Shown here: one piece after another, positions 45,551 through 56,310 of the stretch
How positions within the stretch are numbered: the first letter of the stretch is position 1
Layout: every line of letters begins with the position of its first letter
From: Prillingera fragicola
Lineage: Eukaryota; Basidiomycota; Tremellomycetes; Trichosporonales; Trichosporonaceae
Assembly (NCBI GenBank): GCA_002335605.1
Contig: BEDY01000008.1
Location: forward strand, 434,001-498,000
DNA length: 64,000 nucleotides
Direction: 5' to 3'
Made by a program: the position numbers and the translations under genes
The notes under the pieces: model-generated
Told to the model about the DNA's origin: nothing
The model's input: the letters and a program-made list of their open reading frames with translations, nothing else
Database searches by the model: none

Positions 45551-46222
45551 TCATGCGGCAGCGGCAGCAGCAGCCTTGCGCTGCTTTGCCCTCTTGCGCT
45601 TCTCCCTGCGCATAGCAGCCTTGCTGGACGCCGGTCCATTGTCGGCCTCGGCCTCAGCTTCGGCATCGCTACCATCCTCGTCCTCGCGCTGGCGCTTCTT
45701 GCCAGCGCTGGGTTCCGTCTCTTCCCTTGCCGGCTTGGCCGCAGCCTCGGGGTCGTAGCCCGGGATAGGGTTCTTGAGGTTGAGCAACGGGTGTACTGCC
45801 GCGGCCTTTTTGCTTCCAAAGGCGTCGGTCTTCTTCTTCTTGACCTTTGGCACCGCCTTGGTGCGCGACTCGTCGTCGCTCGAGTCGCCGTCCCTTCGTC
45901 CCTTCCACCGCTCGGCGGCCGCGTCCTCGGCGTTGCCGGCTGCTGCTGCCTTGCCGTTCTTGAGCTTTTTGGACAGCAAGTCAATGCCTGCTCGAGCTGT
46001 CTGTGCCTTGGCGCGCGCGACGGGGTCCTCGAGGGAGGGATGGCCGAGTCCCAGCCTGTCGGCGCGGTTGGCCGAGGAGCGGAGGGCAGCGTCCCAGTCG
46101 TCTGCCTTGTCCTTCTCGCTGCGCTTCAGGCCAAACGACGCTGGGAGCCAGGCATCAATGTCGGTGTGGAAGGTTGTTGCCGAGAGGTTGAGTGCCTCTA
46201 CTGTTGCTTCTATCTGCGGCAT
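45551..46222 (-). CDS. Lysine/alanine-rich probable nucleolar protein, unknown function
   Basis: A single exon of 223 aa. The first ~90 residues look ordered (LNLSATTFHTDIDAWLPASF; WDAALRSSANRADRLGLGHP), with a conserved-looking AWLPASFGLKR motif. The remainder alternates acidic and basic low complexity (KKKKTDAFGSKK; GKKRQREDEDG; RREKRKRAKQRK) and ends in poly-Ala. An internal motif, HPLLNLKNPIPGYDPEA, is less biased and may be a binding site. The pattern suggests a nucleolar or ribosome-biogenesis factor, and similarity to the DUF3245 family is possible but not verified. It is one of the few intronless genes here. It is transcribed away from Tom40, with the microsatellite between them. Confidence 0.72.
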   Translation of the reverse strand: MPQIEATVEALNLSATTFHTDIDAWLPASFGLKRSEKDKADDWDAALRSSANRADRLGLGHPSLEDPVARAKAQTARAGIDLLSKKLKNGKAAAAGNAEDAAAERWKGRRDGDSSDDESRTKAVPKVKKKKTDAFGSKKAAAVHPLLNLKNPIPGYDPEAAAKPAREETEPSAGKKRQREDEDGSDAEAEAEADNGPASSKAAMRREKRKRAKQRKAAAAAAA

Positions 46223-46439
46223 GATGTTGAGAGTGATGATAATTGCAGCAGTGTGCACGAAAGACTTGTACCAGGCAATGCAGCACAATAATCTCAGCCA
46301 GGCACCAGACGTCACAACAATGCTTGGATTCTGCCACACTCGGGTGGTGCATGGCGGCGTTTGCGGAAGCATTTTTATTCTGGCTGGGTGAGCGTGCGCC
46401 GGGCCGTGTGTGCGTGCGATGGTACGGTGAGTGTGCGGC

Positions 46440-46440
<1 letters not shown>

Positions 46441-46503
<63 letters not shown>
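46441..46503. repeat. (AGGC)n tetranucleotide microsatellite
   Basis: 63 bases of uninterrupted AGGC units (15 full copies plus AGG) lie in the divergent promoter between the basic protein (start 46222) and Tom40 (start 46616), 113 bases before the Tom40 ATG. It is likely length-variable. Confidence 0.97.
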
Positions 46504-46504
<1 letters not shown>

Positions 46505-46615
46505 AGAGCGCCTGGGTGCAGTCTGACGTTTTGCAGCCAACTACCGAACGTCGTCGTCCACAACCTTTCCTCCTTCACCCCCATCCCACCACCACCTCCA
46601 TTGCATCACCCAGCC

Positions 46616-48191
46616 ATGGCCTCGCCCGCAGAGAAGCTTCCCTCGCCCCCGGCTGCGGCTCCTTACCTCGACGCCTTTACCAGCGTCCTCCAGCCCGTCT
46701 CTGCGCCTCTTGCGGCCACCTTTAACAGGTTCCACATGTGGAAGGAGAACCTGGGTCTCCTCCAGCCCGGCACCGTCGAGGGCCTTACCCGCGATGTGAC
46801 AAGTGAGCCCCCAAATAGCCTGGCAGCTTGCCCGGCCGAGCAATGGGTTTTCTTTCATGATGCGTGGCGCGCCGATCTGCGACATGAAAGAAACGCCATT
46901 GCAAAAGAAATCGAGTAAGACTAACGTGCGACAGATACCCACATGACCAACTACTTTTTCGAGGGTGCGCGCGCCGACCTGTCCAAGGTCATCTCGCCCA
47001 ACCCCGCGTTCCAGCTCACGCACTCGTTCACCCTCGGCCAGAAGGCCAACTACACCCTCGGCGCTCTCTACGCCAACAACTCGACTTTCCTCCACGGACA
47101 GTGGGAGCCTTCCACCGGCGGTGTCAATATGCGCGCCAACCAGACCTGGTCGGCTGCCGACATCACCAAGATCCAGGGTCAGGTGCGTGTCTGCGAGAAG
47201 GAGATGTGGGGCAGGAGAGAGGACGCGCAATGGCAAAGCAGATGGTGGCGGCGACTGCGGACAAATCGATAGAACTCGATTTGTCCGTCTTGCGCCAGCT
47301 TGCCAGAGTCGAGGATGGCTTCCGTAAGGATGGCAGAGGTCCCGTTGAGCCTGGTGCATTTGTTGCCGGGCCCAGTGTCGGCGGCAGCGTCGGCGCAATG
47401 CGTACCGCCCAACCTCTGATTGCGTGTTCTTTTCTGTGGCATACTGTGTGGCCCCACACACTAGACAATAGCTAACGACTCAGCTCTCGTCGACTCCCGG
47501 CCAGACCATGTTCCAGATCGAGCACGACCACCTCGGCCCCCACTACTCGCTCAACCTGAAGTCGATCAACCCCTCCCCCCTCGACTTCACTGGTCTCCAC
47601 TTTGTTTCGCTCCTCCACTCGGTCGGTCCCCGCCTTGCCGTCGGTTTCGAGTCCATCATCCAGCGCACCACGCCCAACGACTTTATCCCCGCTACCTCGT
47701 GGCTCCTCAAGTACACTTCGCTCCCCAACGTCAACTTTGCGCCCGAGCAGACCCTTGAGCACCCCAACGCCCCCGGTGCCGCCGCTGCTCTCCCCTTTGC
47801 TCCCCAGTGGACTGCCACTGCTCAGCTCCAGCCCTCGGGCAACATCCAGACGACCTACTTCACCAAGCTCTCGCCCCAGGTCGACGTTGCCCTTGACTTC
47901 CAGACTGCCATCCAGCCCGCGTCCTTCATGGGCCCCGCCAAGCGCGACGCCACCGCCACCCTGGGCGCAAAGTACGAGTTCCGCATGGCCACCTTCCGCG
48001 GCCAGATCGACTCGGCCGGCAAGGTCGGCATGCTCCTCGAGCAGCGTCTTGCCCCCACCTTTGCGTTCCTCGTCGGCGGCGAGATTGACCACGCAAAGAA
48101 CACTAGCCGTTTCGGTCTCGGTGTCATGATCGAGAGCGCGACCATGACCCCCGAGGAGATGATGGCCGCCGGCATGATGCCTCCCCAGTAA
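46616..48191 (+). CDS. TOM40: Mitochondrial import receptor subunit Tom40
   Basis: Three exons: 46616-46802, 46935-47182, 47484-48191; 380 aa. The N-terminal ~60 residues include the helix FNRFHMWKENLGLLQPGTVE. The eukaryotic porin beta-barrel follows, with Tom40 hallmarks: TNYFFEGARADLSKVISPNPAFQ, the polar strand QLTHSFTLG, GGVNMRANQTWS, and the terminal strand GLGVMIESATMTPEEMM. Tom40 forms the channel of the outer-membrane TOM complex, through which nearly all imported precursors pass. The length matches yeast Tom40 (387 aa). Intron 2 is long (301 nt) and contains no recognised RNA gene. A 306-codon open frame on the opposite strand spans exon 1 to intron 2, but it is a coding shadow. Confidence 0.95.
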
Positions 48192-48534
48192 ACGCTGGAT
48201 TTAACAGCAACAAGAGGAGCGATGACGGGTGACGGCGACGCGAGAGGTACGCTTGTGTCATGCAGTCACAGACAAAAAGCGCGCTCGCGCGCGGCAGGTA
48301 GCGACAAGGTGGCGGCAAGGAGAAGGTGGATGGAGGAGGGCCGCAGCGTGGAGGATCATGCCCCAGCATAGACCGGAGGCGACACGGTGTGTACTGCACG
48401 CTTGTATCAACGCATCGATGCACTATTCAGCACTTGGACAACAGGGGTGGTCAAACTAACGTGAGAGCATGGTGTTGCAGTACATCGTAATGGATACAGT
48501 GGCAACTAGACACGTTCGGATTTCCCTCCATCGC
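48192..48534. other. Convergent 3' flanks of Tom40 and the bZIP gene
   Basis: 343 bases. No gene or strong structure was recognised. Confidence 0.5.
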
Positions 48535-50228
48535 CTACGAAGTTCCCATGCCCTGCGTCTCCGCTATCTCCACCAATCTGCGCAGCGCCTCGACCTGCTC
48601 GGGGGAAACAGCCCCACTGCCACTCTCCGCCGCCTCGACAATCTTGCGCACGACAACCACCAGCTCGGCCTGTGTCGTAACGCCAAGCGCGTCCATGGCG
48701 TCGCGGTAAAGGTGCGCCGCATGCGCTGAGGGAACAGGCACATCCTTGATGGGGAGGAAGAGGTCTTCGTCCTCCTCTTCTTCTTCCTCTTCGTCATCTT
48801 CCTCGTCATCGGGCTCTTCAGGTTCAGGCTGCTCGGCGATGCGCTCGATCGTAAAGTCGCCTGACGGGGGGCGGGCAGCGCGTCTCCTCTTGCGTTTGCT
48901 ACCGTCTTCGAGCTCCGAGTCGTCATCGCTGCTGTAGTCGAGTTTCGTAGGCGATGTGGGTGGCACAAAGTCGGCGTCGGCGTCGTCGGCCGCGTCGTCC
49001 AAGGCGTCAATGTTGAACAGAGCTGAGAGGGAGATGGAGTCATAGTCGTCGCCACCGATAAAGCCGTCGGCAAACGTCTCGGCCAGTCCTGCTTCAATGC
49101 CGCCGTGAACAGACGAGGCAGTGGGAGTGAATGCTGCGGTCGACCGGGGCGAGTCGCGCGCGAATGAGATTGGCGTTGCCGCCTCTGCGTATGGCGAGTC
49201 CCGGATCGGCACGAATGGGGATGTCGGTCCGTGCTGGTCATCCATGTAGGATGCTGCTACAAGGGTCTGCAAGGCGGCATGATCAGATTCTGAGCCATTG
49301 GGAAGGGCCGTTGAACGTGCAGCAGAGTAAGGCTGCGGGTGGAGTCGCACTGGCGCCAGCTGTGCGGTGCGGTGTGCGTCATGCGACACCAATGGGCGAG
49401 AAGGGGCCGGTACTGGAGTGGAAACAGCGGCGGACGCAGCTCGTGGTGTCCTGGCTGATGAAGACAGCACTGTTGCCGACGAGGGAAAAGAGGTGCGGGT
49501 TGGTGCCGGCCTCGCCGGTTCCGTGACAGTCTCATTGCTGGTCGTCGTAGCTGCTAGCACAGCAGAAACAACCAGCGGTGGCTGCATCCCGCGCACTGGT
49601 ACCGGCTCGCGAGGAACGGTGAGACCATGCGATCCCAAACTGGCTTGGAGTTCACGCACGCTGCCCATCAGCCGCCGCTCATAGCGTTCCAACTCACTAC
49701 TTCTCCAATGCAGCAACACGTCGCAGTGCCTCATCGCACTCATCCGTCTTGTCTTTCAGCAGCTCACTCTGCTCCTCAAACGCTGCCTTCTTCTTTTGTC
49801 GCGACTCCATCGCTATTCGTCAGCTCCACGGCCGTTGGTCAGGACATACCAGACAGCTTATTCCTCTCGCGTCGGCGCTGCACCATGTCCTCTTCGGCAA
49901 GCTTCCTCCGCCTCCGCCTCACAGGGGCAGGCGCGGCCGACTCCGCAGGATCTTCGGTGACCGCAGGCACAGTAGCGTCAGGCATATCACTAAACCGCGC
50001 GCGCTTCGCCGGTGGTTCCCCCTCCATCGCCGTTGCACCCCCCGCAGGCGTACCTGGCGGCTGCACACCGAGAACAGGCGGCCTCGATATACGACCGTAA
50101 CGGGTCAAATGTGCTGGCCCCTCGGGGTCAAAAACCGGCACAACAGGCTGCGCAGCCAACAAGCGCGACAGGTCGAAACCGCTGTCGGCGAGCATGGCGT
50201 GCAGGCTAGCCAGGTCGGGGGTGCCCAT
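48535..50228 (-). CDS. bZIP transcription factor
   Basis: Exons: 50228-49850, 49812-49701, 49660-48535; 538 aa. The first splice creates the basic region RRRERNKLSAMESRQKKK, with the invariant spacing N123-x7-R131 (N-K-L-S-A-M-E-S-R), preceded by a second basic cluster RRRRRKLAEED. The zipper that follows (FEEQSELL, RRVAALE) is short and imperfect. The second intron is ambiguous. I use 49661-49700 (GTAGTG donor, CTGAT branch, CAG acceptor), but a 37-43 nt intron inside the zipper (from GTGCGATG) is also in frame. The C-terminal half is Ser/Pro-rich, then strongly acidic (residue runs of D/E), with a helical end LYRDAMDALGVTTQAELV. A transcription activator role is inferred; I cannot place it in a named bZIP subfamily. 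Confidence 0.8.
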
Positions 50229-50815
50229 TGTGTCCGCTGCCTGTATGGGGTTAGCTGGGAGGGAGGCAAGAAGAGCCTACAGTTAGGTCTGCCCATGTTT
50301 CGGCTGGATGTTGGCCCTGCATGGTCGGTGTCCAGCAGGGCTGACGAGATGTAATGGTGTGGGTGGATGAGAGATGCTGTCGGTGCGAGGTTCGCGTTCA
50401 AGTGTAATGTCAACAATGAGAACGCGCCGGACGCCTAAATGCCGTCTTCAGCGGGCCTAAGAATCCTTCCCTGTTACGTGCCTATTATTTTCACTCTGAA
50501 AAGTCTCCACTGTCTTTGGGCTGTGGTTCTGTGAGCGCGACTGACATGAGCACAACAAGGTTGCAGGCAGGCCAAGCGAGCCAGTTTGAAGCGACTATGA
50601 AGAAAGCTGGATCATGTGCCCAGCTGCTTGCAGGAGGCAACAAGGTCAGTACCAGCACTGCTCTGCTTCGGCCGTCGCCCGTTCATTTTTCCGACAGAAC
50701 GCTCATGCACGCGTGCGTGAGCACATTTACGTCTGCCTTTCCAAGTTGCTCGCAAAGAGTTCTGAAATGCTATACATCCTCCCGTACATGCTGCAATACC
50801 CCGAAAATCGGACGC
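50229..50815. other. Intergenic region, bZIP promoter side
   Basis: 587 bases: promoter of the bZIP gene and 3' flank of eL43. No exon was recognised. Confidence 0.5.
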
Positions 50816-51666
50816 TTAGGCGTCAACGACCTCACGGAGACGACGGATGGTCGAGCGGACGGTGGCGGCAGCGGGTGTGCCGAGGGTGTAAGCACCACCG
50901 GCGTACTGCTTGGCGCAGCCCTTGCACTTCCAGATGCCGACGGCAGTGCGCTTGACGGCGTTCTACCGTTGTCAGTTGAGGATCTTTGCTTTCAAGAGAA
51001 AAACTAACCTTGCCGCACGAGGGGCAGGCGTAGCGGGAGTGCTGGGTGATCTCCATCTTCTTGACGGTCTTACGGAGCGAAGCTCCGTAACGGGTGCCGT
51101 ACTTTCCGGTGACTCCGACCTTCTTGGTGCGCTTGGTCTAGAATGGTTAGCACGAGTTTGAAAGGAGTATGGGAGGAGGGTAGGGAAAGGTTTGACGAAG
51201 CTCTCTGTTGTTGGTACTGCCGAATGTGTGGACCGTGTAAAGCGCTCGGGTGACGGAATACGGCAATAACGTCGCGAAACAATCAAGCTGCGCGGGGCAA
51301 GCTGCGCAGTGAAGCGGCGCCTACGACGATATTGAATACGAGCGCAAGACCTCGGACGACACGGCTGCACATGAAATTCGAGATCCCATGTCCAACGCAG
51401 TCTCCAGTGGTTGCCTCTCGAGCTCAACAACGCTGCGCAGCTCACAATCAACGCCTGATCCAGCTCGCCAGATGACCACGCTGCCGCACATCATCCTCCA
51501 CTCGCAACCAACATTTCCACATTCTGCCTTCACAGTTTCCGTCGTCCACTTCCACGCGTCGCATCGAGTCCGTTCGAGTTGCCGGGACAGAGAGCCTTTC
51601 GCTGGTGATGCCGTACGTGCGATAGGGGTGCCGATGGGGGTAGGGGGTGTGCTCGATGCTTACCAT
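50816..51666 (-). CDS. RPL43: 60S ribosomal protein eL43 (L37a)
   Basis: Exons: 51666-51664, 51137-51009, 50962-50816; 92 aa, exactly the family length. After Met comes [20 protein letters not shown], the hallmark of eL43. The zinc ribbon CPSCGK (C-x2-C) pairs with the C-terminal [15 protein letters not shown] (C-x2-C), followed by [12 protein letters not shown]. eL43 binds 28S rRNA near the E site of the large subunit. The start codon stands alone in exon 1 and is followed by a 526-nt intron, an arrangement known for ribosomal protein genes in many eukaryotes, where the first intron supports high expression. The intron is far longer than any other of this gene's neighbours. I looked for C/D-box snoRNA motifs in it and saw no convincing set. 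Confidence 0.95.
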
Positions 51667-52141
51667 TTTGTCTAGTGTGGTGAACCTTGATGGATGGAAG
51701 AGGCTGTATGGTGGCCAACTCGCTCTACCATTGCAGCACCTGCCAGTCCGTCGGCAGGGTCCAGTGCCACAGTCAAATGGCTCCCTATAGGAGATTAGGT
51801 CTAAAGTCCGACAGTTTCGAACATCAATTGCACGTGATTTTCAGTTGTCCCTGAGGTCTTCACGTGGCGTCTTGAAATGCTTCCGTCGCCGATTTCCGAT
51901 ATTGAATGACGTGCGTGCCTTGAACTGGAGTTGGAGAAAGGGCTTACTCGCTAGGCAGACCAGCAACACTTATTACTTTGAAGCGGCTGTTTCTACAATC
52001 TTTTCCCTTCATACATCTCTCTCATCGTACACAGCTAGACACACTTCACTTGCAGAGACAGGACGCCTGCAATCACGGCGTTGGAACACTCCGTACAGTT
52101 GCCACTTTTCCTCTCAACTCTACTTTCAATCTCGTGCTCAA
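51667..52141. promoter_or_regulatory. Divergent promoter, eL43 / GTP cyclohydrolase I
   Basis: 475 bases between opposing start codons. The GCH1-proximal half is pyrimidine-rich. An open frame runs into GCH1 from about 51845, but no better start than 52142 is indicated. Confidence 0.5.
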
Positions 52142-53446
52142 ATGTCGGACCAGCAAACCGTCCCCAAGAGCAACACCAAGCCAATTCCAAAGGCCAATAT
52201 TTCAAATCTCAACTCGCTGTCCGAGTCGTCTACCGGGTCTTGGGAGCGCGGACGTATGGGAAGCAACGCTCGTAGCCCGTCGTCGGCATCGGTCCTCGAA
52301 GCGCAGGGCAAGATGCGGGGCCTCCACCTGTCCGAGGCTGCACCTGCCCCTCCCACCAGCGCCGGTGCACCTTCCTCCAGCACCCTTGACGTGAGTTGGC
52401 CTACTGCAATGTGTCACTGATCTTAGACTGCCCCTCCCCGTGCTCACCTTCCCCCACGCCAGCCTCGCGAGGGCTACGGTTTCCGTCCCGCCAGCGGCGC
52501 TTCAACGCCCACTGGCCAGCACAGCCAGAGTTTGCTCTCGCCCCGTATTGCGGCGCACCAGAGCGACAACGCCGATGTTGATACCGAGGCGGAAGAGAAG
52601 GACCAGCAGTTCAACGATGAGGTACGCGCTGCTCTCACCCAAACCCAGGGTAGTTCGAGCGCAGCACCAGCAGGCTCCGACACTCCCCTCAGCGGCATCG
52701 CCGACCAGCACGGCCTGGGATGGCCTGGTAAGTCTGCTGCACCCTTTATGAGGATATGACTAACATTTACAGCCAAGTCGACTCACATCCGTCTCCACTC
52801 CACACCACAGGAGAAGGCCGTCAACCTCGAGGTGCTCGCTGGTGCAATTCGCACGGTGCTCGAGTGCATCGGCGAGGACCCCGACCGCGAGGGTTTGCTG
52901 CGTACCCCTGAGCGTTACGCCAAGGCTCTCATGTGGATGACCAAGGGATACGAGGAGCGCCTTGTCGACGTCATTAACGATGCTGTGTTTGCCGAGGACC
53001 ACGAGGAGATGGTCATTGTGCGTGATATCGACGTCTTCTCCTTGTGCGAGCACCACCTCGTGCCTTTCACCGGCAAGATTTCGATCGGTTACATCCCCAA
53101 CAAGCATGTTCTCGGTCTCAGCAAGCTTGCGCGTATTGCCGAGACCTTCTCGCGTCGCTTGCAGGTGCAGGAGCGTTTGACCAAGCAGGTCGCTCTCGCA
53201 ATCATGGAGGCTATCAGGCCGCGTGGTGTCGGTGTTGTGATGGAGGCTACGTGAGTCTCTCCCAGGCCCAGAGTTTTGTGACAGCAGTACTAATGGTGCA
53301 GGCACATGTGCATGGCCATGCGTGGCGTTCAGAAGCCCGGAGCCACGTCCGTTACCTCGGCGATGCTGGGTTGCTTCCGCACGCAGCAGAAGACCCGCGA
53401 AGAGTTCCTCACACTTATCCGCACGCCCAGCATGGCGCGGCACTAG
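52142..53446 (+). CDS. FOL2: GTP cyclohydrolase I
   Basis: Four exons: 52142-52390, 52463-52727, 52773-53250, 53302-53446; 378 aa. The catalytic domain covers the last ~190 residues: [20 protein letters not shown], the zinc-binding [30 protein letters not shown], the QERLTKQVA helix, and the second zinc Cys in HMCMAMRGV, completed across the last splice. It converts GTP to 7,8-dihydroneopterin triphosphate, the first step of folate and tetrahydrobiopterin synthesis, as a homodecamer. Yeast Fol2 is 243 aa; here a ~190-aa Ser/Thr/Pro-rich N-terminal extension precedes the domain. In animals the N-terminal region mediates regulation, so the extension may be regulatory (inference). Confidence 0.95.
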
Positions 53447-53892
53447 GCTGCGTTCAAAAATCATACAAAGGAAAGCTCATATTAGGGAGAATGCTCAACT
53501 CGAAGTTTCTTGATAAAGTGTACATTCATCTGTACCCGTTCCATTTCAATTATCCATGTAACCAGAATACTCGGTCTAGAGCACATTGCATTGTTCGGTA
53601 ACAAGCGCTGCATTCCGCCATACACTTCCCCGTGCACACCGTGCTGGTACAGTGACAGGAGGACGCGACTGTGTGAATAGCGGCCGAGGCAGGTGACCAG
53701 GGCTCGATTGACGGAGCATTGTTTATCCACGACCAAAATGAAGCAACGACGTCATTGAGCAAAATGTCATTCCATATGACCAGCTGGACGCGCCAGGCAT
53801 CCCCGCATCATCATCATCCCCGTGCATGCTCATAACACAGCCACTAGCGAACAGTGCAGCAGAGCGACACCTCCCCCTGCTCTTCCCGGATC
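53447..53892. other. Intergenic region
   Basis: 446 bases between GCH1 and the next plus-strand gene. No coding or RNA gene was recognised. A CATCATCATC tract lies just before the next gene (about 53806-53816). Confidence 0.5.
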
Positions 53893-56000
53893 ATGGTGTA
53901 TGTCCTCGAGTGTCCATCAGTCTAGCTGACATGAACAGGCTGGCACTGCTCGCAGTGCCTGTAGCGCTGTTAGCGCTGGCTTACAGACCAGTCGCCGGAC
54001 GACAGGAGGGTGTGGCACTAGCTATCTGTGTCGTCGCAGGTGCTATTCCGTCATTGCTCGCCGAGGTGAGTCTCTCTCCTGCAGAAATGACCTAGTAGTT
54101 AATTGCGCAGATTGTGGCTGCATGGTCATTGTCAATGCATCGAGGTGTGCACGCACAAGGCCCTGTCGGGGTCATGCTCACCCACCTACTGCGACCGGCG
54201 TTCATCGCCCTGGTACACGCCGCCTTTTCCCAGTTCCAACTCCTTCCCTTTCCTGCTCCACGAGGGATGCCAGATCCGCAATGGCACACTGTGGCGACAT
54301 CACCAACCCTAGCCCAAGCTACATCAGTGCGCACCCTCGTCCACCGGCCGTTGGCCATGGGATTGTGGCTCGGCGCAGGGGCTGTAGAGCTCCAGCTCCT
54401 GCTCGGTGCAGGTGCTGTACCAGGAATGACGCGTTTGAGAGCTGGGGTGAGCGCGCTAGGGTGGGAGTTTGTGTGCTTTGCGCCGTTTGTCACAGCTGTC
54501 ATCTTCCTGGGGGGAAGGTGCCACAGAGGCGCGGACGCGTGGGCTTGCCTAGTTGCCGGAGGATGGCTGTGGCTCATGGATGTGTGAGTGACGTCGGGAT
54601 GTTGTGAGACATTACTGACAAGCAGGCTTGCACATTGTGGTGGTGATATCACGTTGGCATTCTGCTTCGAGTGCGTGCCATCATCGTGCTGCACTGACCG
54701 AAGGCGCTTGATATCTGCCGCACTCACGACGTACCTCGTGGTCATCACCTCCTCGCTCATGGCACACATTCACACATTGTGCGTACTGTCCCCAACACTT
54801 CCCCCATGCCCCCCTTCAAGCCCTCTCCAGCACCTGGCTCTCATTGCACAAATCGCCGTCGACCCACCACCCGTGGACACGCGTGTCATCGCCACACTCG
54901 TAAACTACCCCCTCCCCTCCGGTCTCAGCTGCCTACAATCTGTCCTATATCCCCGGAGCCTGCGTCTATCCTTTGCAGTCGTATTAAAATGGTATGAGAC
55001 TACGCGTGGGCTGGTGCAAGGATCTGTCAACGTGACAGTCACGGAAGACACCCTTGCATGGTATCGTCGCCGCAGCCTCACGGGCGTTCAACTGCACCTC
55101 ATTGAGGCTTACGACACCCATGTCTCGCCCCTGAACTCGCTCCGCTCGCTTGAAACAATACCGCATATATCGTCAGACGACTATTCCGCGTATCATCTCT
55201 TTGCATCGCTCATCCCCCGTCTCGCACCCATATACCCCTTTCTAGAGATTTGCAAGGCATTCGCGATAGACGCCCAGTTTGTCCCGCCAGCAGACACCCC
55301 ATACCCACTCGCCGCCAAAGTTTCGACAAGACAAGAAGGCGAGCTCACACCATACCTCCCCATCACCACTCAGTCACGCCTCACGGCGTACGCAGCAGCT
55401 ACCGCCGGCGCACTGTCCGCCACGATATGTTATCTCTCCTGGGCTGTTCTCGAACCCAGCGACATTCCGACCGAGCCGGTAGCCTCCTTTGGCTGGGCAT
55501 CATCGATTCACCCTGATGCCACCTCGGATATCATGGCCACGAAACCTGGCCAAAAGGTCGAGTTCTCCCCCGCGACACCAGTCCGCACCCTCCTCCGTGC
55601 CCACACAGCAGCGACAGCGCGCCGCCTCGGCGCAGTGTTGTTTCACATCGACTTAGCAGCCAGTATCGATTCAGACGCTAGGCAAGGACGAGTCTATGTC
55701 CCCTTGTCGCGCTTCAGCAGCGCTCGTGACCTGCTCGACCTTGTGGCGCCGCCACCGGGCTCGACGCCAGTATCGGCGCAGCTGGCGCTAGATATGCTCG
55801 AGAGTGCCGATGCGTTGCGGGACGGTACCGAAGATGTGATCAAGAGGCTACCTCGGGCTGCAAGGCTAGGAGTACGCGCGGCTGTGGGGTGGAAGGAACG
55901 ATTGGCTGTGAGGATGCGGGCAGGTGGGGGTGTGGTCGTCGGGGAAGAAGGGTGGGAGGCGTGCAGGGTCTTGGGGGAGGGGCTTTGGGCTAGTTTGTAG
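53893..56000 (+). CDS. Unrecognised multi-pass membrane protein
   Basis: Four exons: 53893-53897, 53939-54065, 54111-54583, 54626-56000; 659 aa. Exon 1 holds only ATG plus two bases. I prefer it because GTATGT...CTGAC...CAG removes a 41-nt intron and gives MVLALLAVPVALLALAY; the alternative is ATG at 53931 with no first intron (MNRLALLAV). The N-terminal ~270 residues contain several hydrophobic segments (VALAICVVAGAIPSLLAE, WEFVCFAPFVTAVIFLGG, WACLVAGGWLWLMDV, LISAALTTYLVVITSSLMAH). The C-terminal ~380 are soluble, with one more hydrophobic stretch (LTAYAAATAGALSATICYL). No catalytic motif was recognised. The consistent phases over three joins and a 450-codon last exon support a real gene; the function is unknown. 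Confidence 0.68.
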
Positions 56001-56310
56001 ATAACATTACAGCATATATAGTATACATAAAGCATGTGAGCCATATCATCTCAGCGTGAAGGGGGCTAGGTGCCGGGGAAGGCAGCTCGAGCTCTTCACA
56101 GTTGCCACTCAATTTCAGGCACGTCAACAAGAAGCTTGATGTGGAGGTTATCGACCATAGATCATCTCACCATCGCACACTCCGCAGCTTCTGTCTTTCT
56201 CGCCCAAGTTGCTTTCTTTCCGTGCCTCTGGGCTCTGACGATATCGTCTGCGTCTTCTTCAGCCACGCTTTCTCTTCTGGTCCACCTGGCTCGTGTTCTG
56301 CACCGACGGG
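56001..56310. other. Short intergenic region
   Basis: 310 bases between two plus-strand genes. The TATATAG at about 56015-56021 is more likely part of the upstream 3' UTR than a promoter. No exon was seen. Confidence 0.45.

Noticed and set aside
46541..47461. 306-codon minus-strand open frame over Tom40 exon 1 to intron 2
   Set aside because: Overlaps Tom40 coding sequence; composition explained by codon bias.
51138..51663. C/D-box snoRNA in the eL43 first intron
   Set aside because: No convincing TGATGA plus CTGA pair with flanking complementarity was seen on the transcribed strand; H/ACA type cannot be judged by eye.
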